This document shows positions 25,998 through 33,111 of a DNA stretch of 40,344 nucleotides, piece after piece. The notes beneath the pieces were generated by a model. The model was not told the origin of the DNA. It saw nothing but the letters and a program-made list of their open reading frames with translations, and ran no database searches. The first letter of the stretch is position 1; each line of letters starts with the position of its first letter. The DNA comes from Treponema sp. (GTDB lineage: Bacteria; Spirochaetota; Spirochaetia; Treponematales; Treponemataceae): the NCBI GenBank assembly GCA_017551545.1, contig JAFZLJ010000130.1:1-40344 (forward strand), in the 5' to 3' direction. A program made the translations under genes and the position numbers.

Positions 25998-27275
25998 TTA
26001 AAAAAACAGTTTTCGGAGCCTTTTTAAGAAGCCCTCCTTGTTTTCATCTCCATTATTAGAACCAGCCGGCCTTTTTGATTTTTTACGGCCTGTACGGGCT
26101 GCCACAATTCCTTTGTTTGCAACAACAAGACCAATTGCAGCAGAATATTCAGGACGGCGGTATTCTTCTTCGAGCCCACCCAGGCTTTCTGGAATACCAA
26201 CACGAACTGCCCTTGTATGGAAAACTTCACCGGTAAGCGGTACAACGCCTTCCATATTTGCAGCGCCACCAGTAAGAATAATGTTTCCCGACAAATCCTT
26301 AATGATATCTGCAGTATTTTTAATAATGGCCTGTTTTGCCATTGTAAGAATCTGAGTCATTCTGGCTGTAATGATTTCTGTAATTTCACTTTTCTTTACA
26401 AGTCCAGGTGGCTGTCCTCCAACTCCAGGAAGACAAATATCAACATCGTTATCTCTTGTAATCATCTGAGGATAACAGCAGCCGTATTCAAGTTTGATTT
26501 TTTCTGCAGTGGCAAAAGGAACTCCGTTTACAACAGCAATATCGTTTGTAACAAGATTTCCACCTACAGGAATTGAACAGGTACTGATTGGTGCGCCTTC
26601 ATAAAGAACAAGAACATCTGTAGTTCCGGCACCAAAATCTATAATGATAGAACCAAGCTCAAGCTCGTCTTCGTGAGTAACAGCCTGAGTTTCGGCAAGA
26701 GTTTTAAGCATTACGCCATCAAGTCCGTAGCCTGCTCTTGTCATTGTAGTCTTTACATTCTGAATGATTGTTTTAGAAGCAGTAACAATATGAACTTTTG
26801 ATTCAAGCTTATAACCAAGACAGTTAATTGGATCAGGAATATGGGCAACTCCATCTACAATGTAGTCCTGTGGAATAACATGGATTTTTTCACGGTCGGC
26901 AGGAAAGTTTATGGCAGTAGCAATTTCAATTACTTTTTCAATATCTTCGCGGGTAACGGCAGAAGTTCCACCCTTTGCATTGCTGCGGATTGGAACAACA
27001 CCACGGGAATTCTGACTTTCTATCTGGGAACCACCAATTGAAACTATTACTGAATTTACAAGAATACCGCCTTTGTTTTCGGCGGCTTCTATTGCCTGTT
27101 TAATGGCATCTTTGGCATCTTCAATATTTACTATTACACCGTTTCTAAGACCGGCAGATTTCTGGGCAGACGTAGCTACAATGTGAAGAACGCCATCATC
27201 GTCTACTTCACCTATTGCAACTCTTATAACACTTGTTCCAATATCAAGTCCAACTATTATTCTATCGTCTGCCAT
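25998..27275 (-). CDS. ftsA: Cell division protein FtsA
   Basis: FtsA is the actin-like membrane tether for FtsZ. The 425-aa product has the phosphate-1 motif VGLDIGTSVIRVAIGE, the SHS2 (1C) region (VIVSIGGSQIESQNSRGVVP), phosphate-2 IIIDFGAGTTDVLVL and the adenosine motif ILTGGAANMEGVVPL. A C-terminal linker ends in the basic amphipathic helix FLKRLRKLFF that anchors to the membrane. Length is typical. The ATG at 27275 follows AGGGGA. The gap to ftsZ is 36 bases. Confidence 0.98.
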   Translation of the reverse strand: MADDRIIVGLDIGTSVIRVAIGEVDDDGVLHIVATSAQKSAGLRNGVIVNIEDAKDAIKQAIEAAENKGGILVNSVIVSIGGSQIESQNSRGVVPIRSNAKGGTSAVTREDIEKVIEIATAINFPADREKIHVIPQDYIVDGVAHIPDPINCLGYKLESKVHIVTASKTIIQNVKTTMTRAGYGLDGVMLKTLAETQAVTHEDELELGSIIIDFGAGTTDVLVLYEGAPISTCSIPVGGNLVTNDIAVVNGVPFATAEKIKLEYGCCYPQMITRDNDVDICLPGVGGQPPGLVKKSEITEIITARMTQILTMAKQAIIKNTADIIKDLSGNIILTGGAANMEGVVPLTGEVFHTRAVRVGIPESLGGLEEEYRRPEYSAAIGLVVANKGIVAARTGRKKSKRPAGSNNGDENKEGFLKRLRKLFF

Positions 27276-27289
27276 TTTATTAAGATCCC

Positions 27290-28144
27290 CTACCTTATCT
27301 TACACGAAACTGAGCCGTAACGCAAATCAATTTCATAAACATCTGAACCAATTTTGTTTACGACATCTAATACTACCATCATATACTTTAACGCGTCTTC
27401 ATTCAATGAGCGATCGGTTAAAACTTTAATTTTTGATTGAGAAGGTATAAGTGCAAGCTCGTAGTTACCTGTATCTTTAGGCAAAACAATGATTTCTGAA
27501 ATACCGGCAAAGTAGTTTTTACCTGCTTCGCTGATTTTAGCAATCTGGTCAATAAGCGGACGATACTTAGAAGGGATACGCATACCACCGCTCATGTGCT
27601 CTACAGGAAGGCCGGAAATGATTGGAATAACATTTGAATCTACAAGAGTCTTATCTTTTACAGGGAAAAGAACTCCGTTTTTATCAATCTGAACAGGACT
27701 TGTGTAACCGTCATCTGCTACAAAAGTAACTGCTACAGGTTCACGTTCAACAACATTAATAAAAATGCGATCAGGAAATTTCTTTTCTACAACAACATTG
27801 TCAATTCCAGATTCAGAAGAAAGAAGAGCTACAGCTTCGCCAACATTGAAATTTACCCAGTTAGTACTGTTCATAGGAAGAAGCTTTTCTGCTATTTCTT
27901 CTGCAGTGTAAATTTTCTGTCCTGAAACAGTTACCTTTGGACTTGAAAAGGCAGGCATTACATACTTGTAAATTACAAGTTCTGCTACGAGAAAAAAGCA
28001 TAAAATTCCAAAAACGGCTTTAATTACTTTAATCTTCTTATCGCCTGAATCCTCCTTTTTGTCTGTATCAAATCTTCCTAATGATACTGTTTCTGTTACT
28101 GCAGCCGAATCTGCATTGTTCATCAAAACTCCGATGTTACCCAT
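27290..28144 (-). CDS. ftsQ: Cell division protein FtsQ/DivIB
   Basis: FtsQ is a single-pass protein of the FtsQLB subcomplex controlling septal wall synthesis. The 284-aa product has a ~40-residue cytoplasmic N-terminus, one transmembrane helix (VIKAVFGILCFFLVAELVIY, about 40-60), a POTRA domain (PKVTVSGQKIYTAEEIAEKLLP) and the FtsQ beta domain with VVEKKFPDRIFINVVEREPVA and LIDQIAKIS. The ATG at 28144 has AAGGG five bases upstream; a Met seven codons in is an alternative. Just upstream sits a degenerate family B repeat. Sequence divergence is normal for this family, and the position between ftsW and ftsA supports the call. Confidence 0.9.
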   Translation of the reverse strand: MGNIGVLMNNADSAAVTETVSLGRFDTDKKEDSGDKKIKVIKAVFGILCFFLVAELVIYKYVMPAFSSPKVTVSGQKIYTAEEIAEKLLPMNSTNWVNFNVGEAVALLSSESGIDNVVVEKKFPDRIFINVVEREPVAVTFVADDGYTSPVQIDKNGVLFPVKDKTLVDSNVIPIISGLPVEHMSGGMRIPSKYRPLIDQIAKISEAGKNYFAGISEIIVLPKDTGNYELALIPSQSKIKVLTDRSLNEDALKYMMVVLDVVNKIGSDVYEIDLRYGSVSCKIR

Positions 28145-28157
28145 TTTTCCCTTTACC

Positions 28158-28182
28158 CCCTTCGATAAGTTCAGGGGCCCCC
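28158..28182. repeat. Degenerate family B repeat between ftsW and ftsQ
   Basis: CCCTTCGATAAGTTCAGGGG followed by more C and a T run. It is a single copy with a few changes from the family B sequence, in the 44-nt gap after the ftsW stop. Its edge lies next to the ftsQ ribosome site. Confidence 0.65.
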
Positions 28183-28188
28183 TTTTTT

Positions 28189-29376
28189 TTATATGACTGT
28201 AAGCGTATCTACGCTAATGTCTTCAAATTTTTCATAATCCGCATTTTTATCCTGACAGCGCGAAGCATTCAGAATAAAGCCGCACATTCCCAGTGTGATG
28301 ATTATAGAAGAACCACCAACCGAAAAGAACGGAAGCGGTATACCGGTTGAAGGAAGCAGTCCGCAAACTACCATTAAGTTTACAACTGATTGAACTACAA
28401 TCACAGACACACAACCAAAACAACCGTAAGCAGCAAATCTTTCTGGACAAGATATAGCTGCCTTATAGCCGCGCCAAGCAAACAAAATCAAAAGTGCAAG
28501 GTAAGCTATAACTCCAAAGTATCCCATTGCTTCTGTCCAGCCTGCAAAAATGTAGTCTGCCTGAACTTCAGGAATACTGTTTAATTTAGAAAGGCCCTTT
28601 CCAATTCCAGCGCCCCATATACCGCCTGCAGTTATAGTTGCCTTAGATGCAGTTGCCTGATAGTTATAAGACTGAATACCTTCAGACGGTTTTAAAAATC
28701 CAATAATTCGCTCAATTCTATACTGTTCCATTGTAACAACAATAATTGCTACAGGAATTGCAATAATCAAAAACGGAATAAGCCATTTAAGCTTAGCACC
28801 TGCAACAAAGAACATAAGAACTCCAATGCAGGTAAGGAAAACACTTGTAGAAAAATCCTTCTGGAACAAAACAAGAATAACCATGGAAAGGAAAATTCCT
28901 ACACAAGGCAAAACATCCTTTTCTCCACTCACATCTTCGCTGAGCTTGTCAAAATAGCTTGCAAGATAAAGTACAAGCACAAATTTAACAAGTTCACTTG
29001 GCTGGAATGTAAAATTCAGCGGTAGTCTAATCCAGCGGCGGGCACCATTCTTCTCTATGGAAAGCGGCTTAATAAAAGTAAGCAGACAAAGAAGCAATGT
29101 AACCAGGACCATGTAAATTACAAGCTTCTTTATTGTTTCCATATCTAGCAGGAGGAAGGCCATGAAAAGGATGATCCCCGCCACGGAACAGACAAGCTGA
29201 CGTTTTACAAAATAAAAGGAGTCATTATTAAAAAAGCGTGCAGCATAACCTTGTGAGCACACAAAAATTGTAAACATGCCAAGTCCCCATAAAAGGAGAA
29301 CAGAAATTAAGAACCAGATATCGCTCTTGTGATATTTTTCGGAAGGCTTATGTGCATAAAAATCATACTGGTTCAT
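28189..29376 (-). CDS. ftsW: SEDS-family septal glycosyltransferase FtsW
   Basis: FtsW polymerises lipid II at the septum with a partner class B penicillin-binding protein. The 395-aa product has ten predicted membrane spans and SEDS motifs: NGARRWIRLPLNFTFQPSELVK (109-131), QKDFSTS, GGIWGAGIGKG, the putative catalytic Asp274 in VQADYIFAGWTEAMGYFG, and GIPLPFFSVGGSSII near the C-terminus. The segment after the Asp (AGWTEAMG) departs from the usual AVIGEELG. FtsW is preferred to RodA because of the division operon context. The ATG overlaps the murF stop by one base (TAATG) after GGGAGG. The usual partner gene ftsI is not in this window. Confidence 0.94.
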   Translation of the reverse strand: MNQYDFYAHKPSEKYHKSDIWFLISVLLLWGLGMFTIFVCSQGYAARFFNNDSFYFVKRQLVCSVAGIILFMAFLLLDMETIKKLVIYMVLVTLLLCLLTFIKPLSIEKNGARRWIRLPLNFTFQPSELVKFVLVLYLASYFDKLSEDVSGEKDVLPCVGIFLSMVILVLFQKDFSTSVFLTCIGVLMFFVAGAKLKWLIPFLIIAIPVAIIVVTMEQYRIERIIGFLKPSEGIQSYNYQATASKATITAGGIWGAGIGKGLSKLNSIPEVQADYIFAGWTEAMGYFGVIAYLALLILFAWRGYKAAISCPERFAAYGCFGCVSVIVVQSVVNLMVVCGLLPSTGIPLPFFSVGGSSIIITLGMCGFILNASRCQDKNADYEKFEDISVDTLTVI

Positions 29377-30857
29377 TACTGTGCACCTCCCGAAATAAGC
29401 GGAATAAGCTTTTCCAAAGCCATGCTGTGAGAGCCCTTAAAAAGAACAAGAGCGTTATCTTTTGCAAAAGCAAGTATCTTGCTTGCAACAGCTTCATAAA
29501 AAGCATCGTTATTATTTTCAAAGTAAATTACTTCGCGTCCGGCAATTCCTTTTTCTTTAGAAAGAACATCACAGGCAGCTTTCATTTCAGGGCCTGCAAG
29601 AATTACAAGAGCAGCGTCTGTAGCAGCAATTGTCTTACCAATCTGGGCATGTGAAGCAAAAGAAGCTTCTCCAAGTTCTTTCATGTCGGCAAGCACAAAG
29701 ATTTTCTGTTCAAAATTATTCTGTTTAGCGCAGAACTCAATAACCTTCTGCATTGAATCAAGGTTTGCATTGTAAAAGTCGCATACAGCACTAACGTTTG
29801 CGCCGTTGTTAAGTGTAAGCTTTTTAATATCCATGCGGCCGGAAATTGCAGCCATACCTTCTAAGCCGGCTTTAATTTCTGTTGCACTGATTCCAATTTC
29901 TTTTGCAAGTGCAATTACACCAAGAGCATTCTGGTAGTTATATTCCCCTGCGAGCGGTAAAACAACTTCCACACCGTCTACGCTGAATTTTGTTCCATTT
30001 ATTCCAAGATCTTCAATAAATGTAACACCGCTTGTGGCAGCCGGTACAGACTTACCAAACTTTACAACCTTACCCTGAACTTTTTCACAGCAGAAGTCTG
30101 CAAAGTCATCATCAACAGGAATAAATGCTGCACCTGTTGAAGGAATATAATCAAAAGACTTTCTCTTTTCTTCTGCAATATTTTCGCGGCTTCCAAGAAG
30201 ACCAATGTGAGCTGTACCAATATTTGTTATAATTCCATACTGTGACTGCCAAACTGCAGAAATCTCGCCTATTTCGTTTTTGCGGTTCATGCCCATTTCA
30301 AAAATTCCGATTTTTTCGTCACCGCGAATCTGGAACATTGAAAGAGGAAGACCTGTTTCTGAATTAAAGTTTCCTTTTGTATAAGCAACAGCTTCGTCGT
30401 CAAAATGCTTTTTGCAAACAGCAACGAGCATTTCTTTTGTAGTAGTTTTTCCGCTTGAACCTGTAATGCTTACGCGGATCATATTACCGGCAACTTTTGC
30501 AGCATATGCTTTTGCAGCAGCCTGAAGTGCATAAAGTGTATTTTCAACTAAAATCAAAGTAACTGCGGCCAACTTTTCGGAAGCTTCAAGTTCTTTGTAG
30601 AAAGCATTGTTTGTTTCGTAATCGCTCTTGTTAGCAAGAACAACAGAAGCTCCAGCGTCAATTGCCTGTGGAATATATTTATGACCGTTCTGTGCTTCAC
30701 CAATAAGTGGAACAAACATTGCACCGGCACTAACAAAGCGGCTGTCTGTTACAACATAACCAAAGCTAAAGTCTGAACGTGCATTACCTGCAACAGTTCC
30801 GTTTACAGCAGCAAGAAGAGAATCAAGACTTAACAATGATTTTGTATTGCCGCTCAT
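29376..30857 (-). CDS. murF: UDP-MurNAc-tripeptide--D-Ala-D-Ala ligase MurF
   Basis: MurF adds D-alanyl-D-alanine to the UDP-muramoyl tripeptide, the last cytoplasmic step of peptidoglycan precursor synthesis. The 493-aa product has the N-terminal MurF uridine domain (VVTDSRFVSAGAMFVPLIGE), P-loop GSSGKTTTKEM (133-143), YTKGNFNSETGLPLS, EMGMNRKNEIGEIS, TNIGTAHIGLLGS, and the C-terminal VCDFYNANLDSMQKVIE and ADMKELGE motifs. MurF is chosen over MurE by the GNFN and FYNANLDSM signatures. Its ATG overlaps the ftsL stop (ATGA). Confidence 0.97.
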   Translation of the reverse strand: MSGNTKSLLSLDSLLAAVNGTVAGNARSDFSFGYVVTDSRFVSAGAMFVPLIGEAQNGHKYIPQAIDAGASVVLANKSDYETNNAFYKELEASEKLAAVTLILVENTLYALQAAAKAYAAKVAGNMIRVSITGSSGKTTTKEMLVAVCKKHFDDEAVAYTKGNFNSETGLPLSMFQIRGDEKIGIFEMGMNRKNEIGEISAVWQSQYGIITNIGTAHIGLLGSRENIAEEKRKSFDYIPSTGAAFIPVDDDFADFCCEKVQGKVVKFGKSVPAATSGVTFIEDLGINGTKFSVDGVEVVLPLAGEYNYQNALGVIALAKEIGISATEIKAGLEGMAAISGRMDIKKLTLNNGANVSAVCDFYNANLDSMQKVIEFCAKQNNFEQKIFVLADMKELGEASFASHAQIGKTIAATDAALVILAGPEMKAACDVLSKEKGIAGREVIYFENNNDAFYEAVASKILAFAKDNALVLFKGSHSMALEKLIPLISGGAQ

Positions 30858-31168
30858 TTTTTCTCTCCTGTCATTTCTACACGAACAATATCTTCTGCTT
30901 CGGCCTTGTGCATTCCAAGTTCTTCTACAGCAATTTTTTCAATTCGTTCTGCGCTTGAAAGCTGACTGATATCACTTACAAGCTTTTTATTTTCTTCAAT
31001 GAGCTTTTCCTGTTTAGATTCAAGCTCAAGAACTTCTTTACTAAGGTCTGTATATTTTTTGGCCTGCATTGCATAAAGACCAAGCATAACAGGAATAGAA
31101 AGCGCAAAAAGACAGATGAGGATTGCTTTGAAGAAATCTTTAATTTTGCCTTTAACTATTCTGTTCAT
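30854..31168 (-). CDS. ftsL: FtsL-like cell division protein
   Basis: A 104-aa single-pass protein: short basic N-terminus, one transmembrane helix (AILICLFALSIPVMLGLYAM, about 15-34), then a leucine/glutamate-rich coiled coil (LSKEVLELESKQEKLIEENKKL) ending in RIEKIAVEELGMHKAE, the pattern of FtsL/DivIC proteins. Sequence identity in this family is low, so the call rests on architecture and position between rsmH and murF. The start at 31168 (MNRIVKGK) lies one base after the rsmH stop; the ribosome site is weak (GGGA). In-frame upstream Met codons would extend into rsmH and are less likely. Confidence 0.85.
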   Translation of the reverse strand: MNRIVKGKIKDFFKAILICLFALSIPVMLGLYAMQAKKYTDLSKEVLELESKQEKLIEENKKLVSDISQLSSAERIEKIAVEELGMHKAEAEDIVRVEMTGEKK

Positions 31169-31169
31169 A

Positions 31170-32156
31170 TTAGAATCCCACCACTCCTTCAAGATGATAT
31201 TTTGTAGCATCACAAAGTTTACGAACAACACGAAGCTTTGCACTGCGAGAAGGAGAATTAACCTTTATTTCTTCTGCTCCAGGTTCAACAGGCTTACGGG
31301 TAAGTATTTCTGCACACTGTTTACCACCGCAACGGCACTGAGCAACTTCTGGAGGACATACACATTTTTTACCAAGATTACGGAAATAATTTTTAACGAT
31401 TCTGTCTTCAAGAGAATGGAAAGTGATTACTCCCATTTTACCGCCGGTTTTCAAACAGCCGAATGCAGCATGAAGTGAACGTGGAAGTCTTTCCAATTCA
31501 CCATTAACTGCAATGCGCAAAGCCTGGAATGTTCTTGTAGCCGGATGAATGTTTCCGTAGCGGTAATTTGCAGGAACAGCATTCCATATAACCTCTGCAA
31601 GAGCTTTTGAAGATTCTATACGACCGCCTTCGCGGGCAACAACAATTGCATGTGCTATGCGGCGGCTGAGTTTTTCTTCGCCATAAAGATATATAAGGTC
31701 TGCAAGCTTTTCTTCCGGAAGTTCATTTACAAGGTCTGCTGCAGATTTTTCACGGTCTGAATTAAGGCGCATATCAAGTTTTTCATCATAACGGAAGCTA
31801 AATCCACGTTCTGATTCTTCATAATGATATACAGAGATTCCAAGATCAAAAAGAATAAGATTTGGCTTTTCGTATTCGGCCGGATAGTTATTGTAGAAAT
31901 TATCGAACCAGCCGTTATAAAAATGAACGCGCTCAGCAAACTGAGCCAGACGTTCACGTGCTTTTGCCTGAATAGATTTGTCGGCATCTACACCGATTAT
32001 ACTAAGATTTGGATATGTAGAAAGGAAATTGAACGTGTGTCCGCCTTCGCCCAAAGTTGAGTCAATCATCAGAGCGTTATTTTCGTAAGCTTCTCCAACA
32101 GGACTCAAATAGTCGAGACATTCTTTCAATAAAACCGGCGTATGCACGATCTTCAT
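31170..32156 (-). CDS. rsmH: 16S rRNA (cytosine(1402)-N(4))-methyltransferase RsmH
   Basis: RsmH (MraW) methylates N4 of C1402 in the ribosomal P site using S-adenosylmethionine. The 328-aa product has HTPVLLKECLDYLSP at the N-terminus, the SAM-binding DSTLGEGGHTFNFL, IIGVDADKSIQAKARERL, ILFDLGISVYHYE, GFSFRYDEKLDMRL, RTFQALRIAVNGEL and GGKMGVITFHSLEDRIVKNYF. Near the C-terminus it has a Cys-rich insert (CVCPPEVAQCRCGGKQC), also seen in some other RsmH. The ATG at 32156 has no Shine-Dalgarno. It is the second gene of the division operon, 125 nt after mraZ. Confidence 0.96.
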   Translation of the reverse strand: MKIVHTPVLLKECLDYLSPVGEAYENNALMIDSTLGEGGHTFNFLSTYPNLSIIGVDADKSIQAKARERLAQFAERVHFYNGWFDNFYNNYPAEYEKPNLILFDLGISVYHYEESERGFSFRYDEKLDMRLNSDREKSAADLVNELPEEKLADLIYLYGEEKLSRRIAHAIVVAREGGRIESSKALAEVIWNAVPANYRYGNIHPATRTFQALRIAVNGELERLPRSLHAAFGCLKTGGKMGVITFHSLEDRIVKNYFRNLGKKCVCPPEVAQCRCGGKQCAEILTRKPVEPGAEEIKVNSPSRSAKLRVVRKLCDATKYHLEGVVGF

Positions 32157-32172
32157 TTTCAAAATTTAAAAC

Positions 32173-32223
32173 AACAAATGGCCGCCAGCATTCCCTTTAC
32201 ACCCAGCAGGCATTCCATTTGTT
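32173..32223 (-). other. Hairpin in the mraZ-rsmH gap
   Basis: AACAAATGG and CCATTTGTT pair perfectly over nine bases, enclosing about 33 nt with partial further pairing. On the operon strand a T-rich stretch (TTGTTGTTTTAAATTTTG) follows directly. It could work as an attenuator or processing site between mraZ and the rest of the operon. Nothing else is seen in this gap. Confidence 0.4.
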
Positions 32224-32281
32224 ATTTCCCCTTCCACCCAATAGTTTTTTTTATATCAATTCTAAACGACATCCAGGCCCT

Positions 32282-32725
32282 TTAGAAATTAATATCATTA
32301 AAATCTTCTGCTGCTTCACGGAATGATTCTTCGCTTGCAGCAAGATAGTCTTTGTAAACACCTGAATCCCAGAGCTCTATAAACTTGGCAACTCCAAGTA
32401 CAGTACACTCTTTGGTCAGTCCCGCGTATTCACGAAGACTCTGGGGAATGGAAAGACGTCCGTTTTTATCGAACTCAACAGGCTGAGCCGGTGCAATAAA
32501 ATGTCGGACAACCTGCATGCTCTTTGATTTTAAAGGTGATGCATTAGACATCATCTTTGATTCAAAGGCTTCCCATTCTTCAGCAGTAAAAAGCCATAAG
32601 CAGCGATCTGAACCCTTAGTAACCATAAGTACGTTGCCAGGTACAGCGGTCCTCAACTTGGTTGGGAATGAGAGCCGTCCCTTTTCGTCAATCGTATTAT
32701 TGTATTCACCAGTTAGTAAATTCAT
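32282..32725 (-). CDS. mraZ: Transcriptional regulator MraZ
   Basis: MraZ is the SpoVT/AbrB-fold DNA-binding protein that usually represses the dcw operon it heads. The 147-aa product has the two DxxxR half-domains: IDEKGRLSFPTKLR near residue 15 and FDKNGRLSIPQSLREYAGL near 85, with WLFTAEEWEAFE between. Length is typical. The ATG at 32725 overlaps the last box of its own operator. A GTG six bases upstream (32731) is possible; the ATG fits family N-termini better. Confidence 0.96.
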   Translation of the reverse strand: MNLLTGEYNNTIDEKGRLSFPTKLRTAVPGNVLMVTKGSDRCLWLFTAEEWEAFESKMMSNASPLKSKSMQVVRHFIAPAQPVEFDKNGRLSIPQSLREYAGLTKECTVLGVAKFIELWDSGVYKDYLAASEESFREAAEDFNDINF

Positions 32726-32727
32726 AC

Positions 32728-32783
32728 CCACTTATTACCACTTTCTACCACTTTTTCCCACTTATCTCCATTTTACACCATTT
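32728..32783 (-). promoter_or_regulatory. MraZ operator: six 10-bp-phased boxes
   Basis: On the minus strand the sequence reads in 10-bp steps AAATGGTGTA, AAATGGAGAT, AAGTGGGAAA, AAGTGGTAGA, AAGTGGTAAT, AAGTGGGTAT. The hexamer AARTGG recurs at + positions 32778, 32768, 32758, 32748, 32738 and 32728 with no drift. MraZ is known to bind tandem TGGG/GTGG-type boxes at this spacing before mraZ in other bacteria. The array covers the -10 box, the leader and the start codon region. Confidence 0.85.
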
Positions 32784-32797
32784 TTTATTAAAGTCAA
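32770..32797 (-). promoter_or_regulatory. mraZ (division operon) promoter
   Basis: TTGACT (32792-32797), 16-nt spacer, TAAAAT (32770-32775). A start near 32762 gives a leader of about 38 nt that consists almost wholly of MraZ boxes. It is the main promoter candidate for mraZ through ftsZ and beyond. Confidence 0.7.
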
Positions 32798-32871
32798 GCA
32801 CTTTTTTTACCGAAAATTAAAAAATATATATTTTTTTTGATTGGTACAAAAGAAAAAAATAGCTACCGGTC

Positions 32872-32985
32872 GCCTAACGGATTTGCGAAACCGGCGGTTC
32901 ACCGCCTACGCGCTGAAGTGCCTTGTAATTATATACCTGGCCGCCTTGCGGCCGCACTTCAGAGCGTTTTCGAAATCCGTTAGAC
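32872..32985. repeat. attC-like palindrome (114 bp)
   Basis: The ends are GCCTAAC (32872-32878) and GTTAGAC (32979-32985), which fit the integron attC core consensus RYYYAAC ... GTTRRRY exactly. Inside, GGATTT(G)CGAAA pairs with TTTTCGAAATCC with one unpaired G, and CTGAAGTGC with GCACTTCAG. Two small GC hairpins (GGCGGT/ACCGCC and GGCCGC/GCGGCC) lie between. The length is in the attC range (57-141 bp). Imperfect symmetry continues ~30 bp outside on both sides through AAAAAAATAGC, which is not usual for attC. No integrase gene is in the window. Confidence 0.6.
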
Positions 32986-33027
32986 TCCCTCCCGCTATTT
33001 TTTTTAATTGTATCAGGAGGAAAAAAA

Positions 33028-33111
33028 GTGTATATTTTTTATATGCCCCGGATTATGAAGGAATATGGGGTCCCTGAGCCTGTCGAAGGGCTAACATTTA
33101 GAAATGACTAA
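33028..33111 (+). CDS. Possible 27-codon leader ORF
   Basis: GTG at 33028 has a strong AGGAGG seven bases upstream and opens a 27-codon frame that passes through a family B repeat (reading VPEPVEG) and stops 8 nt inside the following gene. The arrangement would suit a coupled leader peptide. However, half of it is repeat sequence, and a promoter-like pair (TTGTAT, 17 nt, TATATT at 33031-33036) would start transcription after the GTG. Low confidence. Confidence 0.2.
   Translation: MYIFYMPRIMKEYGVPEPVEGLTFRND
33068..33090. repeat. Dispersed repeat family B, single copy
   Basis: GGGTCCCTGAGCC followed by TGTCGAAGGG, matching the arms at 19771-19792. It ends 13 nt before the ATG of the nuclease-like gene and contributes the only AAGGG near that start. 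Confidence 0.8.

Noticed and set aside
32173..32223. The mraZ-rsmH hairpin as a second attC-like site
   Set aside because: The AACAAATGG/CCATTTGTT ends do not fit the core consensus.
32841..33077. Plus-strand frame of 78 codons across the attC-like element
   Set aside because: It starts at a non-ATG codon and consists wholly of palindrome and flanks; no coding signature.
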